Positions 11,539 through 26,800 of a stretch of 64,000 nt of DNA are shown piece after piece. Position numbers and translations under genes: made by a program. Position 1 is the stretch's first letter. Each line of letters begins with the position of its first letter. Location: assembly GCF_047496725.1 (NCBI RefSeq), contig NC_132985.1, forward strand, positions 2,320,001 through 2,384,000. Direction: 5' to 3'. The notes beneath the pieces are model-generated. The model had not been told where the DNA came from. It made no database searches and saw only the letters and a list, made by a program, of their open reading frames with translations. The DNA comes from Anoplolepis gracilipes. Lineage: Eukaryota; Arthropoda; Insecta; Hymenoptera; Formicidae.

Positions 11539-14500
11539 ATCCTTCTGTGTTATTCCCTCGTAACTTCTCGCGGACGAAGAAGAGCCGTGCGATTCTCGAG
11601 AAGCTCGGAGGTGCGAAAGCGAGGTGGCCTGAAAGATTTATCGCCGTACTCGCGGAGAGCATCGAGGATCGCAGACACGTGACCTAGCTATCAATCCGGC
11701 GGAGAAGCGAAAGGTTGTGCTCTTTTCTGGCAGGAACTCGTCTCGTCAGCCTTCTGTCTCTTTTATTCCACGTCTCTTTCTCCCTCGCACTTTTGCTCAC
11801 CACGTGCTCGTTGAAAAACGATGGATCGACGAATCACGAGCCGGGAGAATTATTTCGCTCGCCGATGAATTATTAACGAGCGCTTTCCGCGATCGAATAG
11901 TCTCCTATGGAGAATTTTGCCGTTCATTAATAATTTACCGCTCTCCGATGATGCAGTCTTCCCTCTCGGCACGTTGATTAGGCGACTTTCCTCGCGCATC
12001 TTTCTGCAACCTTCCGCACGTGTCTCGAATGAAACTGCGAGCACACGTGTGCATCATGATGGAAGGGAAGGAAGAGAGGGGCAGGAGGATTATTCGAACG
12101 CGTGTAGACTTCTCCGTGGGGTGTCTTTGAGGATTAGATCAGTTTTCTCGGCTGAAACTCGATTCGCTATATATCCGATGAAACCGAGAGCTTGTTATCA
12201 CGTAATGTTATGCGTGTGGAGTACAATAAAGAGTCGTATTCGTTTAATAAATTTTTTTTTTTTTTTTTAATTTGATTTAAAGTTTAATAAATTGCGTTGA
12301 GTTGCTATTATAATAGAGTCAAATCATAACACCTTTAATAAATAGCCTTATAATTTATGTTAACTGAATTATGGTCACAATAGATAAAACAGATATTTAT
12401 TACGTATGTGTATAAAAAATAATCTTTTCTTTGAAATTTCAATTTTCTTACTTTTTCAATCACTATATTTTTTTAGACAAAATCATTTCAACTCTTTTCC
12501 AACATACAAATACGAAAGTTTTTCCCTTTCTGATTTCACGATTTCGGGTAGCGGGGTGGAACATTTGTCATAAAATCACGATTTTCTTCTCTCATAGAAT
12601 TCGATAAAAAAGTCGCTAGTCTTCGCGATTCGTGCCGTAAAATCTTCGCGATTTCGATTTCAAGACGACTGAAATCGCACTCCAAGTGCAAGTAACCTCA
12701 CAATACGACATTCTCGATAGAAAGCAGTCGCGAGAAGGGAGAGAGATTCGTTGGGGAAACCCTGAGGAAGGGAGGGAGGAAAGAGCGTTCGTTAGGATTT
12801 AAGGTTGCCATAAATCCGCTCTGGCCATTTCTTAAACCCTTCGGCGCGCGAATGGTGGCCGGCCTGGCTTTTACCAGATTGTATTCCTCGATATCTCCCC
12901 TTTGGACCCTACGACCCCCGAATCTACCCGCGTTCTTTCTTTGGCGGAGTTTCGCCTGATCGCAACGATATCCGCAACGTTGGCAGAATTTTTACAAATT
13001 CGATTGTAAACGCGGCGAGCCGCGAAAAATTGACTTTCGGCGCATCACGCTTGCAAATACAGAAAGCCAGATGAGTGAACGTCAAAATCATATATAATTA
13101 ATATTAAAGGCATTGTATTTCTTTATGATTTTTTTTTTAATACGCATTATCTAATGTGTGATAATCTATTGATTCTTTATTCAAGAGTTTTTTTTATAAA
13201 GAAAATTTAGCTAAAATTAAAACATTATCAATATAAATGCTATATTTTAAATCAAGAACAAGAAAACGGCATCATCATTTCTATGTTAATTAATAACAAT
13301 TATGTTGATAATTGATTTTCAGAAAAGTAATATTATTGATTTTGTCGAAGAACATAATTTAATGCGAAAAATTATTCCAAGATTGTTATTCCTCTGTCAT
13401 TATTTCTTGCAAAAAAATTATTGCTTTTTTGAAATTGTTAAATTATTACTTTTATTGAATTTACTATTCGGTTCTCTTAAGTTTCGCAGTTATTCGCAAA
13501 ACGCGTCAATACGTTTACCGCTTATCCTCTAATAAGTCTTAGGAGACTCGTGTCCAAGAATCCACATAAATCTGACCATTCGTCTTTTCCCCAAAGCCGT
13601 TCGCTGCTGTTGCAAATCTGAGAGCATTATTATCTCGCGCCGCATCCGAAACTTCGTCCTTTCCTTCCTCCAGCCAGGGACAAACGACAATTTACGGCCG
13701 GACCCGAGATAGCCGCGGTTACCGGCGGGTTAAATCGCGTGAAATACTGCTTTCGGCACATTGGTCCGGCACAATTATTGATGGCACTTGGTGAGAGAAC
13801 GCGCGCGCGGACAGAGGAACCCGGGCGACCCCACAGACTCGCCACGCGATCCGGAAGGGCGCAATCAATGTAGCGTGCGGTGCTTCGATTTAAATTCATG
13901 AATAATTCCCCTCCCGCCCTGCCTGCTTGGCCCGATGCGACGCGACGCGGCGATCCGAAGATCGACGAGTTTTTCGGCCGCCGCCGCCGTCGCCGTCGCC
14001 GTCGCCGTCGTCTCGCGCATTTTCTCTCGGTCCACTCGCGGCCATCGATCCATCGGGATTCCGCGAGGATCAGATCGTCGATAAATTTTGCCGAGCTCGG
14101 ATTACGAGCCAGATTGGCGGCCGTTATCTTAGAAAGAATTGCAAACTTATTCCCATTTGAATAATTTATTTTATTGCCAACGACGATTACTCGTTATTTA
14201 TGTAATAGTATCTATTTAATTATAGTTATTTATAAATAAATAATGATATACAATTACTCTTATTTATTAAGTATAATGAGCAGTTGAATAATTCAGTGTC
14301 ATAATTTATTTTAATATTTTCGAGTAAAATAATTATCTATAATATTTTGTTATAGAAAAAAAAATGATTCTTTTCTTGTGGGATGTATGTGTCTGTATTT
14401 TATAGCATGGAAAATTTGACCCGCCGAAATTACATCGGCTTCAATCTGTTGCGAAAAATTCCGTTGATTGCCCGCCAACAATTTCGATCGCTTTTTCCCG

Positions 14501-17043
14501 CGATCGGGAGGGAAATGAAAAGCGAACCAACGATCCAACAGTGATTTATTAATCTCGCCGCTCGTCGCACGTTACCACGAATAAATTATGACGAGTGTGC
14601 GCTGATTAATTACAAGTCAATTAACGTCCATCCCCCGTCCCTGCACCGGTGAAACGAATAACACGACAACGCACTGGCGTGCCCACCGTGCGACACTAGG
14701 AACACTTTATTAAATCCGCCATTAATTAATCACACTCATACCGACGATACCTTTTCGCGACGCGCGATTGCCCGTATCGACGTCATTATTGCCGATTCAT
14801 TATTCACGACTGTCGCAACGACGCCGTTTTTTTTCCGTGCCCGACGCACGTCGCTGAATTTTGCATCGCCGTCGTTCCATCGTCGCGTTAATTACCAATT
14901 CCCCTCCCCTTTTCCACATCCCGTTCTCATCGCTTTATTTATTTTTTTTTTTTTTTTCGTCTACCTAACCGCCATTAATAAATGTCAACGTTTGGATTGT
15001 CGCAGAGGGAGGCCACGCAACGAGATGTGGAACGAGAACGCCGGCAACGAATGGAGGCCGAAGCTCGGGTACGCGAAGCTACGGCTGAAGCTGAAAGAGC
15101 ACGCTCGAGAGTCCATCATCTTCAGAGAGAGTTGGCCAGGTGAGAGATTTCAAAGTTTACTTTCCCCCAAAAAAAAAAAAAATGAAAAAATACGACGGAA
15201 GTGCGAATATCGTTAAAGCAAAAAATTCCGTTTCTTTAATTTTTCTCTCGTCCATCAACATCTCTAGTCCTTCAAGTTCTCTCTTTCATATATTTTATTT
15301 CTTCTTTAAATATAATTTTGAAAAATTATTATATCTGGAAAAATTTATTATCTAATCTTAGTAATCTAATAATTTTTGTATTTTTGGATTATGTTCTGGT
15401 AGCTAAATTTTCGAACGAGTGTTCGTTTTATAAAATACATACACTTTTTTCTTTCTTCAACAAAATAATATAATGCAAATTTCAAGTCTAGAAAATATAA
15501 TAAATAAAATCAAATCAATATTTTAAAATATAATTTTAAAATGTTTTACATGCACAATAATAATAATCGCTCTTAAAGTCTTTACGAAAATTTTTCTAAA
15601 CAAGCCTAAATCGTTTTCTGAATGTAAATAAGAGTTTTACTTGGATATTCCTATTTTTTATTCGATTAACGCCAACAGGAAGCAAAAAACCGTATTATAA
15701 ATCGACGGCGAGTACCAACAATTTGAGCTCGTAGCACATGAAATCGATATTTCTTCCCATTCTTTCGCGTCTTCTTCATAATCGTAGTATCGCAAAAATC
15801 GCTTATTTCATCGGATGTCGCGCAGATATGGCATTTTATTTCCTGTGTGCAGACCGCGCGCGCGATACATAAATATAAAAGTACCGATGTAACGTATAAA
15901 TAATGAGACCACGCGCGTTTTCCACGCAATAACCAGCGGATCCGATGGTAAATCTTCGATATTGGCTCTCGTCCAACAACATACTGTAACCCACCCTAAA
16001 TGATAAAACCTCCCTTTGCCTTCGTCCCTCTCTTGCCCCGCTATTATATCTTTTATTATTGGGAATATCGAAACATCGTGGCGAGATATCGTGCTCGCGC
16101 TAATGAAAAATTCGATAGCATTGATTAATTAAATCTTTTTCATATTTTAAGAGGAGAAAAAATATTTTTTGATACTGCAAAGTGTGTTAATGATATGTGT
16201 TATGAAAATATATTACTACCATGTATTTCGAAAGTAATTTCAATAGAAAGAGAGAGAGAGAGAGACATTTCTGTTTGTTATTTAGTGTAATAGTAAATAT
16301 CAAATAACTAAAATATTTTACAGACTTTTTAAAAATTATTTTAAATTTATATGTATATGTGTTATCCATATTTATAATATAAAAGTAATTTATATTAAAA
16401 TCTCTCTAGTATCATTCTGTTCAATATTTTTCCAAATATACGCTTATTAATCCCTCTATAGAATATCTGAATCACGACTCCGCACAGTATCCTTTCGGAG
16501 AAATGTTATTAGCGAACATAAATGGATTTCTTTATCAAGATAGTATACGCGGATTATACGGCGAATTATTCGATAGATTAACGCAGTTGATCGCGAAGGA
16601 GAGAGCCCCCGTATATATATTTCTGTCAAAACCAACCATATGTCTCGCCAAGTCCATGGTCGGAGAGCTTTTCAAACGCAGTCCTTTGATTCGGCACCAT
16701 CGAGTAGACAGGAAAAAAGAAAAATTTTCTGACATTTTTTTCCCAGGGATCAATAACATGCCGTAGAAATTAAACTGGCAGACCGACGACCGGACTTATC
16801 GTTCTCGACTGGCGATAGAGATCGCACACCCATGTAGGATATTCTATTCCAATGGGATATGGCAAAATAACGTGCGCAGTGGTTCGGAACTGCATACGAA
16901 TGATTGAGCTAAAATATCGATAGCGCTTTCTTTCAAAACGATATTGTTCCATTTCGATAGATCTTTGTATGAAATATTTTTCGAGATTCCATTTCCTGTC
17001 CAGATATATTTTTCTCAGAATTTTAGAATCTTTTCATAGAACG

Positions 17044-17074
<31 letters not shown>

Positions 17075-17772
17075 ATAAACTTCAGGATTGAATATAGGAT
17101 TAATAAATGAAGTAAATGTAAAGTTATCGGACATGGAATTTTTAGAAGTCTTCGCGTGATCTATATGGATTCTATTCGTTCTGTATACACGGTTCCCAGA
17201 AAGAATGGGCCGTCCAACCGTCATGCACCACGTAACACGCATGAGCGATGCGTGTATAGCAAATTGATATCTCTGTTTTACAGTGTGCAACGTGACATAT
17301 GATGCATTACAACCAGCCGGATACGTCGGCGTGACGGTTCTTTCCGCCGCCGTGAATAAATCATTATTCACAATATGTCTCATCTCGCCCTTATCCCTAT
17401 GTGTCCCTTACATCATTCCTCATACCCTCTTATGTCCGCGTTCGCGATTTTTAATTCCGGTGACAAATTAAAAATTGCAACGCTGTCGAATGTCAATTTT
17501 TCAGAGACTTGTCAAACTTGTCTCGCATTTAAACTCACGATACTAATGTGATATTTGTTGAAAAATACTTAAAATGATAAAATATATTAGCATAAAATAA
17601 ATTTTAAAAAATGACAGAAAATTTTATACGTACAATTAAATTGTGAAAAAAATAATAATTCTTTTCGAAATAATTTTGTTTGTTAATGAATTAAGAAAGC
17701 TGTTACAACTTGGAAACAGAATTAATATACATTAAGTAATCTAATCAACTGATTATAATTTGATATAAATTC

Positions 17773-17839
<67 letters not shown>

Positions 17840-20800
17840 GTGAGAAAGAGTGACAAAGTTATTCTCTTTAAATAAACATAACTGTTAAAACTCGAAATTT
17901 GCCTTACAACCCATTAATAATAGAGATTTTATTAAAAATAACAAATATTGAGCGTATAATACATTCTCAGAGAGCAGCAAATCTTGTGTACGCACTTTTA
18001 CTGTTTTTTTCTTATCGTCGACATAAATCAGGACTCAAGTGTTCGCTCTAAAGTAGCACGTCGAAAATATTTCACCATAACAGCGCGGTTCTACAAAGGG
18101 CCGATTGGGCCTTGGACGATACTTAAAATTCCAAACTTCTTGGATCTTGGATCCCGTGTGCGAGCACCGACCGCTCAATTAAACGTGATCTTTTGTTCCC
18201 ACGGCGGTTACATGGTGGAATCTAGTCGCGCGATCGCGGGGCGAATTAAAAATGCGGCTCTCGTCCAGGAGGTGGCTTTTTACGAGCGCGGAGGCCGCGT
18301 GAGGGAAAAAGCGCGGCATTATTTTTACGCGGCCAGACACGAAATTCAATTTTCCAAGCCCTTTCACCGGCGTGCCAGTGTAGAGAGTCCTATTAACCAC
18401 ACGTAGAAACAATGCAACCTAAATAGCTGTATGTGCATACGAGTATACCGTGGAGAAAGAAAATGTGGAAGGTAAAAGAGAACGTCGCTTCTCAGAATTC
18501 CTCTTGCATAGAGACGTTTCGAAAATACATTCACTTGTGGTCGGCATCTCTTCGATAAAACATCTCTCTCATAAATAATTCAAGTATTCGATGAAACAAC
18601 TTATATCGAGTAAATGATAAATTGAGCAATAATTAATATTGATCAAATCAATATTGTATATCGGATATTCTAAAGCGAAATTTATACCAAAAATACTATA
18701 ATGTATAAACAGATTTGTGTAAAAATTTGGAAAAATTTTACGTTGCACTCTATTTTTTCATTCGCAATAATAATCAAATATCGATTAAAAATCTAAAATG
18801 ATCAGAATCTTCTGACAAATATACATTGAAATTTAGCAAAAAATTGAAAAAAACAATATTTTAGTCGTGTAGACTATATAAATGCAGCGAGAAAGATTAT
18901 AGTCAAAATGAGCGGAGAAAAAGCCCAACTATGCGAAAACCGTTGCAGCCATTGTACTCGCGATGCGCGTTAATTATTTCGCGCGAATACGAAAGCGAAC
19001 CCGTTTTCGAAACGTCCCGCCGGAAATTAATCTCGCGTAATCGGGTCGCCGAATCCATTCTACCGGCGTCGATGAGATAATTTTGGCACACTGTATCCCG
19101 TGTGCACGAATACACAGAACGCAATGGAACGAACGTTAATTCACGACCGATGAAGTTTCGACGTGTCGTGACGACGACGTATTAAACAGACGGGTCTCTC
19201 GCGTGTCGACACAGAATCGTGTGTCCCAGCAGGACGCGCGCGTATAAAGCCAGCGGGCGTAACAATTTCCATATGATAATGACGCCGACGACCGACGACG
19301 CACAAACGACCACGCATCGCGTTAACGCACCGTGCACGATTCAACGGTGCGTCAATATCTGTTTGTTCTGGCGAGTCTGATTGTGAGTTTGCTAAGCTCA
19401 TGCATGTGCGTGTGCGTCGAGACGTGCGTGTCGTTATCGTTCACGCGACTATCGACATATGTAAACAATAATTACAATGAGCGCGATCGAAAACCGTCAC
19501 CCTAATGTCACAGATTCATTCTCGGAAACGGAAAACATAAATTTTATATGAAATCTTTTTAAAGGAGATATTCCAAATTTGTAATAAATTTGGAATAAAA
19601 TAAAATCATAATTATACTCTTAAATAAAAATCTGCGATAACGTGAAGAAAAATAGAAAGATTAACATATAAATTTCAATAAAATGTATGTATAAACCAGC
19701 ACATATATAATTAAATAAATATATAACAAAATGAAAAATTAAATAGATAATAAATTGTAGCAGTATCTCCAGAAAAAATCTGTTTAAATCTCCTTGAATG
19801 ATTGTATGCGAAATTAATCAGCGTCTCTTCCTATGCAATTCGATGCTGAACATAAATTTTACATGAAATCTTTTTAAAGGAGATATTCTAAATTTGTAAT
19901 AAATTTGGAATAAAATAAAATCATAATCATACTCTTAAATAAAAATCTGCGATAACGTGAAAAAAAAAGTAGAAAGATACAAAATATAAATTTTAATAAA
20001 ATGAAAAATTAAATAGATAATAAATTGTAGCAGTATCTTCAGAAATCAATCTGTTTAGATCTCCTTGAATGGTTGTATGCAAAATTAACCAGCGTCTTTT
20101 CGTATGCAATTCAATGCTGCACGGTACCCCGGAATCATCGTAATCGAATTTGCCGAGCAACAGTTGTAAATCATGAGGACCGGCTTGGTTGTGCCATGTG
20201 TTCCGAGCGAAAACAGAGAGAAGTAGAAAAGCGGAGAGGGAGGTCGAGGGAGCAGCGCTGCTTGGGGGGGGGGGGGAGTTACACCCTCTGCTTTAAGGGT
20301 GCAGCAATTGCGAGTGCTACTTCGACGATCGATCGCGCTCTCTCGCACGGTCTCTCGTACTTCGCCTAACTAAAAATGTAAAAACGACAAATCGGTGGTG
20401 TTTCGTATAAGTTTGCAAGCACGTGTTTTAGAAATATATTGAACGTAATTAATTTATAATAGTGGTAACGATATTATTAATTAATGAGGATGTTAAAATA
20501 AGGATGATAATCAGAAAGAAATTTTAAAGTAATGTAAGTAAAAGAATTAATAATTTTATAGTAATTTGAAAATATTTCTTACTGTAGTTTTTTTCAAAAA
20601 TATTCACTTGTCAGAGCAAATAATAATAAAAATAGCATTCTTCCGAAAATAACTATGAAATAATGTTGAACGTTACATTTTTCTATTTCTTTCTAAATTC
20701 TGACGGCGATAGAAAAACACGACGATAATTTTCACTTCATAAATATTTTTGTTTGCGTGAGTACGTCAAGTTTATTTTTAATTCAGTAGAACACAGGTAT

Positions 20801-23800
20801 CTAAGCTCTAATCAAGATAATAATCACGTTAGAAGAATATATATGGAAGATTTTAAATAAGAGAATATTATAGCAAAAAATCCTTATAAATTCTTTATAT
20901 TTAGCCATCCAATTAGTGGGCGAAAGACAATTTTCCTACGCGAGTTGTGAATTTATCCTTATTAAATGTCAACGCGGAGTACAATCGAATTGAAACTCTC
21001 TCGCATAACTGGCTCGAAAGTTACTTCGCCAAGGACATAAGCAAGGATATCTGTCCTGTGGGGGTCCCCGATGGGAAGACGGAGGGTGTTGCCAGGCGCT
21101 GCGTCAACCTCTCGCTCGACCTCCCTCGAAAAGCTTAAATCGGCTTCATATCTCAGCCGCGCCCTCGCATCTCTAATCAGATCATTAACCTCGCGGTGCG
21201 TACGCGCATGAGAAGGTTTGCCACACAAAAATTTTGATCTTTCGATCTTCTTCGCGATAATGCGCCAAAAGAAGCGGGTATGATGCTAAGGAAATTATAA
21301 TATTGGATAAAAGAGATACAAATTGTATATTGGAATGAAGAGTAACAAAGATTTAAGTTTTAAACTTCATATATATAATCATCAGGAATGACTGCAAAAA
21401 AAAGTCCATTTTTAAAAATTGCGAGTGACTCTTAGAAAGAGAAAAACAGAGAAAAAAATGTTTAATTCATATTTTAATATTTGATTTGTTTGAAGAGAAA
21501 TTATATGTAGATTTGTAGAGTGTGATATTTATAATTATATAATTTAATTTTCATGTAAGAGCAAGATAAAAATAGATAGAGTCCAAAAGGAAAAAACAAA
21601 GGCTACTTCTTTCACACGAGTTTATTTCGCGAGAGGAAAATCCCTCTTGTCTTGAAAGAGAAGCTCTTCAGGACCAAGACGGTCGACGAGAAAGCAAATA
21701 AATTTCGCGGCAGCACAATAGAAAGCTACCGAGGAGGTTACCAGAATGGTCTCAATGGCTCATTCAATTAGGATCTTTTCAACAGGGATTAAAATCCGGG
21801 AGCTTCCTCATGTAGACGTATCTGATTTGTTGTTGCAGGATGGAGGAGTCGTCGCGGAGCCTGCTGCAACAAAAGCACCGGGCCGAACAGCTGAAGCAGG
21901 AGAAAACGGCACTCACACTTTCCTACGAGGTAAGTAAAACTGTCTGATCCTCTCTCGTGTGGAAGTTAATCTCTTCTGTTTAACTATTCTTTATTCGTAA
22001 TATTTATCACATATTTTAGTATCGATTATTAAAAAAAAAAAAAAACTAAATACAAAAGTTTATTGCATAGCATTTAATTTACGAATACTAAAATGATTAA
22101 ATGGATGCATCTGGATGGATGAGTCTACGAAACGTACGATTCAGACTTTTTTTAAACGTGACAGCAAATATGCTTCAACTTATCTCCAAGATCTGTCTTT
22201 GTCAAATACAATATCAAATATAGTACAGCGTGATATTACACGCGAGACGAACGAGATAATCGATGTTGATACACTTGATACTCGATCAGACGACAATCGT
22301 GCATTTAGGGAACCGTGTGTGTCGTCGTGGGAGTTCGATTCGCCGGTGGAAGCCGGGTACGTCGCGCGATGACAGTTCAGTAAAAGGTTTCCCCTTATCC
22401 AATAATACCGTTCTCCTTCACGGCAACGTACCCTTATTGTATTTCACTGCGTGAGCACTCGGTCTGGATTGTCCCGGGCATTGTTACAAACGCGAATTTA
22501 GCTCGGTTCTCATTATTAAACGTCAAGTAGCATACCTTGTCGCGCCAGCTTTTGTCTCGTTTCGCGCACATCGCTTCATATTATCAGGGTCGAGTGGTCT
22601 AATTTCTCTGTTTCATCCGCCTTTGTTGAAGATTTATGTAATTTTTTTTCTTTTGTCGAAAAAAAAAAAAAAAAACGTTTCTCTTTTCCATAAGAACAAT
22701 TAAATTATAAATGAGCGACAAATCTTTTAAGAAAAATTCAAGCAAAATGAAAAATATAATTATAAAGTAAAATATTATGAATATACATATTTTTATTTTT
22801 AATATATGTATCCCTAGATTTATAAAGTGCCATATTTGTAATTAAAATTATTTTTCAAAATTCGTATAAATTCTATTTAAATTATACATATTTCTACTTA
22901 TAATTATAATTATTAATATGACAATTTTATATATATAAAGAATGTACATCTACAAAAAAATAATATCTAATATAGATACTTTTAATTTTTTTCTAATATT
23001 TTTTTTATATCCTTATCAATTTTGCAAGACAATTTTTTTTCGATTGATTTAAGTTTAAAATTAATATCGTTGCACTATGTACGAATTGCGAAACGAAACT
23101 ATTCTAGAATCGATATCGCCTTTCTATTCCAAAAAAAATAACATCGATAAAACGAATGCGAACTTTCCGCGCGCTCTCGCTTTTTCGCAATTCGCGAGTC
23201 TCGTAAAGCTCTCGCGGGCGATGATTTTCGGCGTAAAACGCGTATGCGAAGGCCCAAGCAATAAAGGGAGGGAACAGTAAACGCGGACGTTTATTCTGCC
23301 GATCCTTACGGCACGCGCGCTATCTCGTTCACGGGCGGTTTGCCCCTAAAAGAGTCGTACCGGGGGGTGTTCTCTCTCAACGCCTCCCTCCTCCTCTCCC
23401 GCGATAACAGCAGTAGCAGCAAGGGGAACGAGCGAGCGAGAGAGGAAAAGGGAGAGAGAGACTATATCGCCGTTCCCTACGAAATAACGTTTAATATCGA
23501 TCGTCACTCGATCCCCGGGTTCAATGTCGACCTACCACCGCCTGTCAATGACAAGTCGCGCAATCCCAACGGGAAGCGATGTATAACGTTATGTCTGAAT
23601 GCACCAGTGTACTTCTATCGTTGCATACGAATCGGTGACAATCTGCAAAAAATAGCCGAGTCGAATCGAATGACGGGTGACATTCAATAACGGAGACGCT
23701 GAAAATTAGTGTGAAATTAATTTTTGAATAAAGAGAGAAATTGAAAAAAAAAAAAAAAAAAACACTAATCTTTAAATTATACCATCAACCAAGAGAATGG

Positions 23801-26800
23801 AGAGTGTAGATAAAGTATTGTAGTAAAAAATATTGTAATAAGAATTAAGTATTATAATATAAAACAAATTTCTTTTTCTCTATATATAAATTTATAGAAA
23901 TTTGTTTATGGAGAAAATTGAATAAATAATAAATTTTCGATTGATGAACTCCAAATTAGCTAACTTTTCATTGCAGGAAAATAGATTCAAAATTAATACA
24001 TTTTCGGATTCTCGGTCATATTTCACGAAGTAGAAGAGAACGTATAGAGAATTTCGAGACACTCTGTTTCGAGAAGTAAATGCACGTCGAAGAGAATTCG
24101 CAGAAGGCAGACGGTCTGCATTTTTACTCCCCCTTAAGCCGAGGAACGACAGAAAATCGTTGGTTTCCTCGCTCGGTGCGACGCGGGGGTGTGTTAGCGA
24201 GGGCTGACTGTTATAAATCAGACACACGCACCCTCTATTAGCACCCCTGTCTCCGACAGAGGTCTCCGCAGCTCTAATTCAACGTTAAACGCCTTTCTGC
24301 TAATAACGGCCGGTTATTATTACTGTGCCCGAGATCGCGATTCGCGAATGATTTGTCGTCGTCGTCGTTGTCGGTAAACAATGTGCTCGATTATTCGTCA
24401 AAATTTTTCCGACTTGTTCCCGCTATTTAGAAATTCAAGTCCTGATTCGAGGCAAACAGCAATAAGAGAAGTGAACAATGACGAGCCGCGTCGAACGTAA
24501 TTATCTCTGTTCGAGAAGGATGGAAGAAGACTTATCAGTGTATAAAGACAGTGATGAGTTAAAATTTTTTTAAAAGTCCCAGGTGTAAAGTAAAACTTCT
24601 TATCCCTGATGATATTAATAAAAGTTATTAAACATGAAAAACATCTTTATCTTAGAAAGAGCGTATGAGTAATAGTAGTGTTTCAAGAAAAAGATTTTAA
24701 AAAATATTCCAAAGTATCTAAACATTTTTCAAGACCAAAGTTGGGAAAAGTAGTACATATGTAGACTCGTATAATTATATTTTATATATATATTTTTTTA
24801 TATCTCCTTTTACAGGAGAAACTTCTGAAATTAAGAAATATCTATGTATAAAATAATTTTTAGTTAATTTTATAATTTTTAATAATCAATTAAATTGAAG
24901 AAAAAATAAAAAGCTTCATTCATAAATGCATCTAATGCATTTGAAGTTACTCTTCACGTGTACTTTCGCGAACGGATAAATTAAGAAGCAAATGGCAATC
25001 GTCACGAATGCCACAGCATTACTCCTATTAAGAATAGAAGTAAGAAGATACACTCGCGAGTGTTCCAGGTATTTTAGGAATGGATAATTTAAGAACGGGT
25101 TCCCTATTCTGTAACGAGACCGTTTACCGAGATAATTGCGGAAACAGCCGTTTTGTTCCGAACGAAGTATTTAAATCTCCGTGATTTAACCGGTCGATTT
25201 TTCTTCCTTACAGTGACCGAGTTAAAAACACGAACATGATCTTTAACACCCAGAAGCCAAGGAACGACCACGACAAGTGAGTCACTCAGGCTTGATAGGA
25301 TCGAAACAATCCATTAGCGCTTAATTTTAACGACCACCGGGAATTGAGCTCTAACGCGTGCTATAACGCGTAAGATATTTATGGAACACTTCTGGCCTTC
25401 GTCGGCTCGCAATTTTTTACTTTCACGCCGAGATTATGATCGCAAATGTGCTTTAAATAGGATTAGAAGTCTGCCGAATGTACACCTTAAAGTGTTTACT
25501 GAGTAATATTTACGTCTTAGGTTTATAGATCAGGAAATCTATATTCGTGTTTTAGAAATTAAAATGTTTAAATGAATTTAAAATTATCTTAATATTGTGT
25601 AATTTTGTTATAGTCAAGTACAATATATACACGTATAAAATATCAAATAATTATGATTTCAATTTTATAACGATAATGTTTTGGAAAATTATATTTTTAT
25701 AATATATTTTATAATATATTCTTATATTTTTTTATAAGCTATTCTCTCGAAATTGTAATTTTATATTTTTTTCCTTGATAATTTTAACTGAATTTTATAT
25801 TAGTAAAATATCCAGCTTTATTGTTAAAATGTTTAATATTTCCAAGTATAAAACCTTGTATATATATTTTATTTTCTAAAAGTGCCAACAAAATTAATAA
25901 TTATTATAATCAATATTAATTAGTTAGAAATAATCATTATGCCATCATTATTAATGAACTAATATAATAACGATATTAAAATCGAATTATACTATTACGT
26001 ATATTGCGTTAATAAAATGTTAACTGAGGAATATAATTCTCCCTTGTTATAATAAATTCCACATTATAGTATATGTTATTACGTTGCGTTAATAAAATAT
26101 TCTTAGCTATAATTATCCTACGTCATTTTATGTGACATTTCATGTAATTGGAGACACCGGTCGGATACGAGTACGATAATTTTTGCGTGTCGCACGCTTG
26201 CTTTGCAGACACGCGTGCACCAGTACCAGGCACAGATATCGAAGCTGCAGCTGGAGAACGAGTCGATGCGAGGTCAGCTGCGCGGTCTCGAGGCAGCATG
26301 CGCCGGTGAAGTGCATGCCACGCTCGTGGCACGTCTCGCGACCCTAGAGACGGAGCACGCGGCTCTGGCGCGGGACGCCGACGCCCAGCGTCGGCAGTAC
26401 GAGCGGTGCCTGGACGACGTCGCCAACCAGGTGGTCCGCGCTCTTCTATCCCAAAAGGTTCATTGCTATGCTCTCGTTACCACACCTCCTCTCTCTTTTT
26501 CTCTCTTTCTGTCTCTTTTCATCCTTTCCGACAGCTCGCATTCGCTATGACGAAGACGCGTGCTCTATGAACGCTATTACACGTACATAGGATGCGGAAG
26601 AATTACAATATGTATAAACTTTGAGATTATCTAGAAAAGACTTAAAAGGCAAATTTCTGTAAACATAGATCCCGAAATACTTTTTTTTAATACTAAATTG
26701 TTGAAAAAAAAAAAATTTTCTGTGAATTGTGATTTTTTTATTTTGTTCAATTTTATATTTTATTTAAACAAACTTTGACGTCCGATTAATTTTGTGTAAT

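Larger units (their letters stand above)
9294..15005 (+). other. NCKAP5 intron 1 (5.7 kb)
   Basis: It is AT-rich with GC-richer islands near 10040-10260, 11380-12200, 12540-13080 and 13550-14940. It contains a (CT)n tract and a CCGTCG-type repeat. No exon-like segment with family similarity was recognised. Confidence 0.7.
15140..21838 (+). other. NCKAP5 intron 2 (6.7 kb)
   Basis: It holds poly(A) and (TA)n tracts, an imperfect 0.3 kb tandem duplication and a 13-G run. GC-rich islands at about 18030-18420 and 18900-19520 contain open frames without recognisable similarity. Confidence 0.7.

Noticed and set aside
16503..16766. 87-codon open frame, + strand (MLLANINGFLYQD..)
   Set aside because: Reads like protein at first sight, but no family recognised, the opposite strand is equally open, and it lies in NCKAP5 intron 2 without a coherent splice pair.
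17984..18406. 140-codon open frame, + strand
   Set aside because: Long only because the island is GC-rich; no domain and no conserved motif seen.
22320..22360. GAGTTCGATTC resembling a tRNA B box
   Set aside because: No A box or acceptor-stem pairing around it. The same holds for GGTTCGAATTT near 49733.
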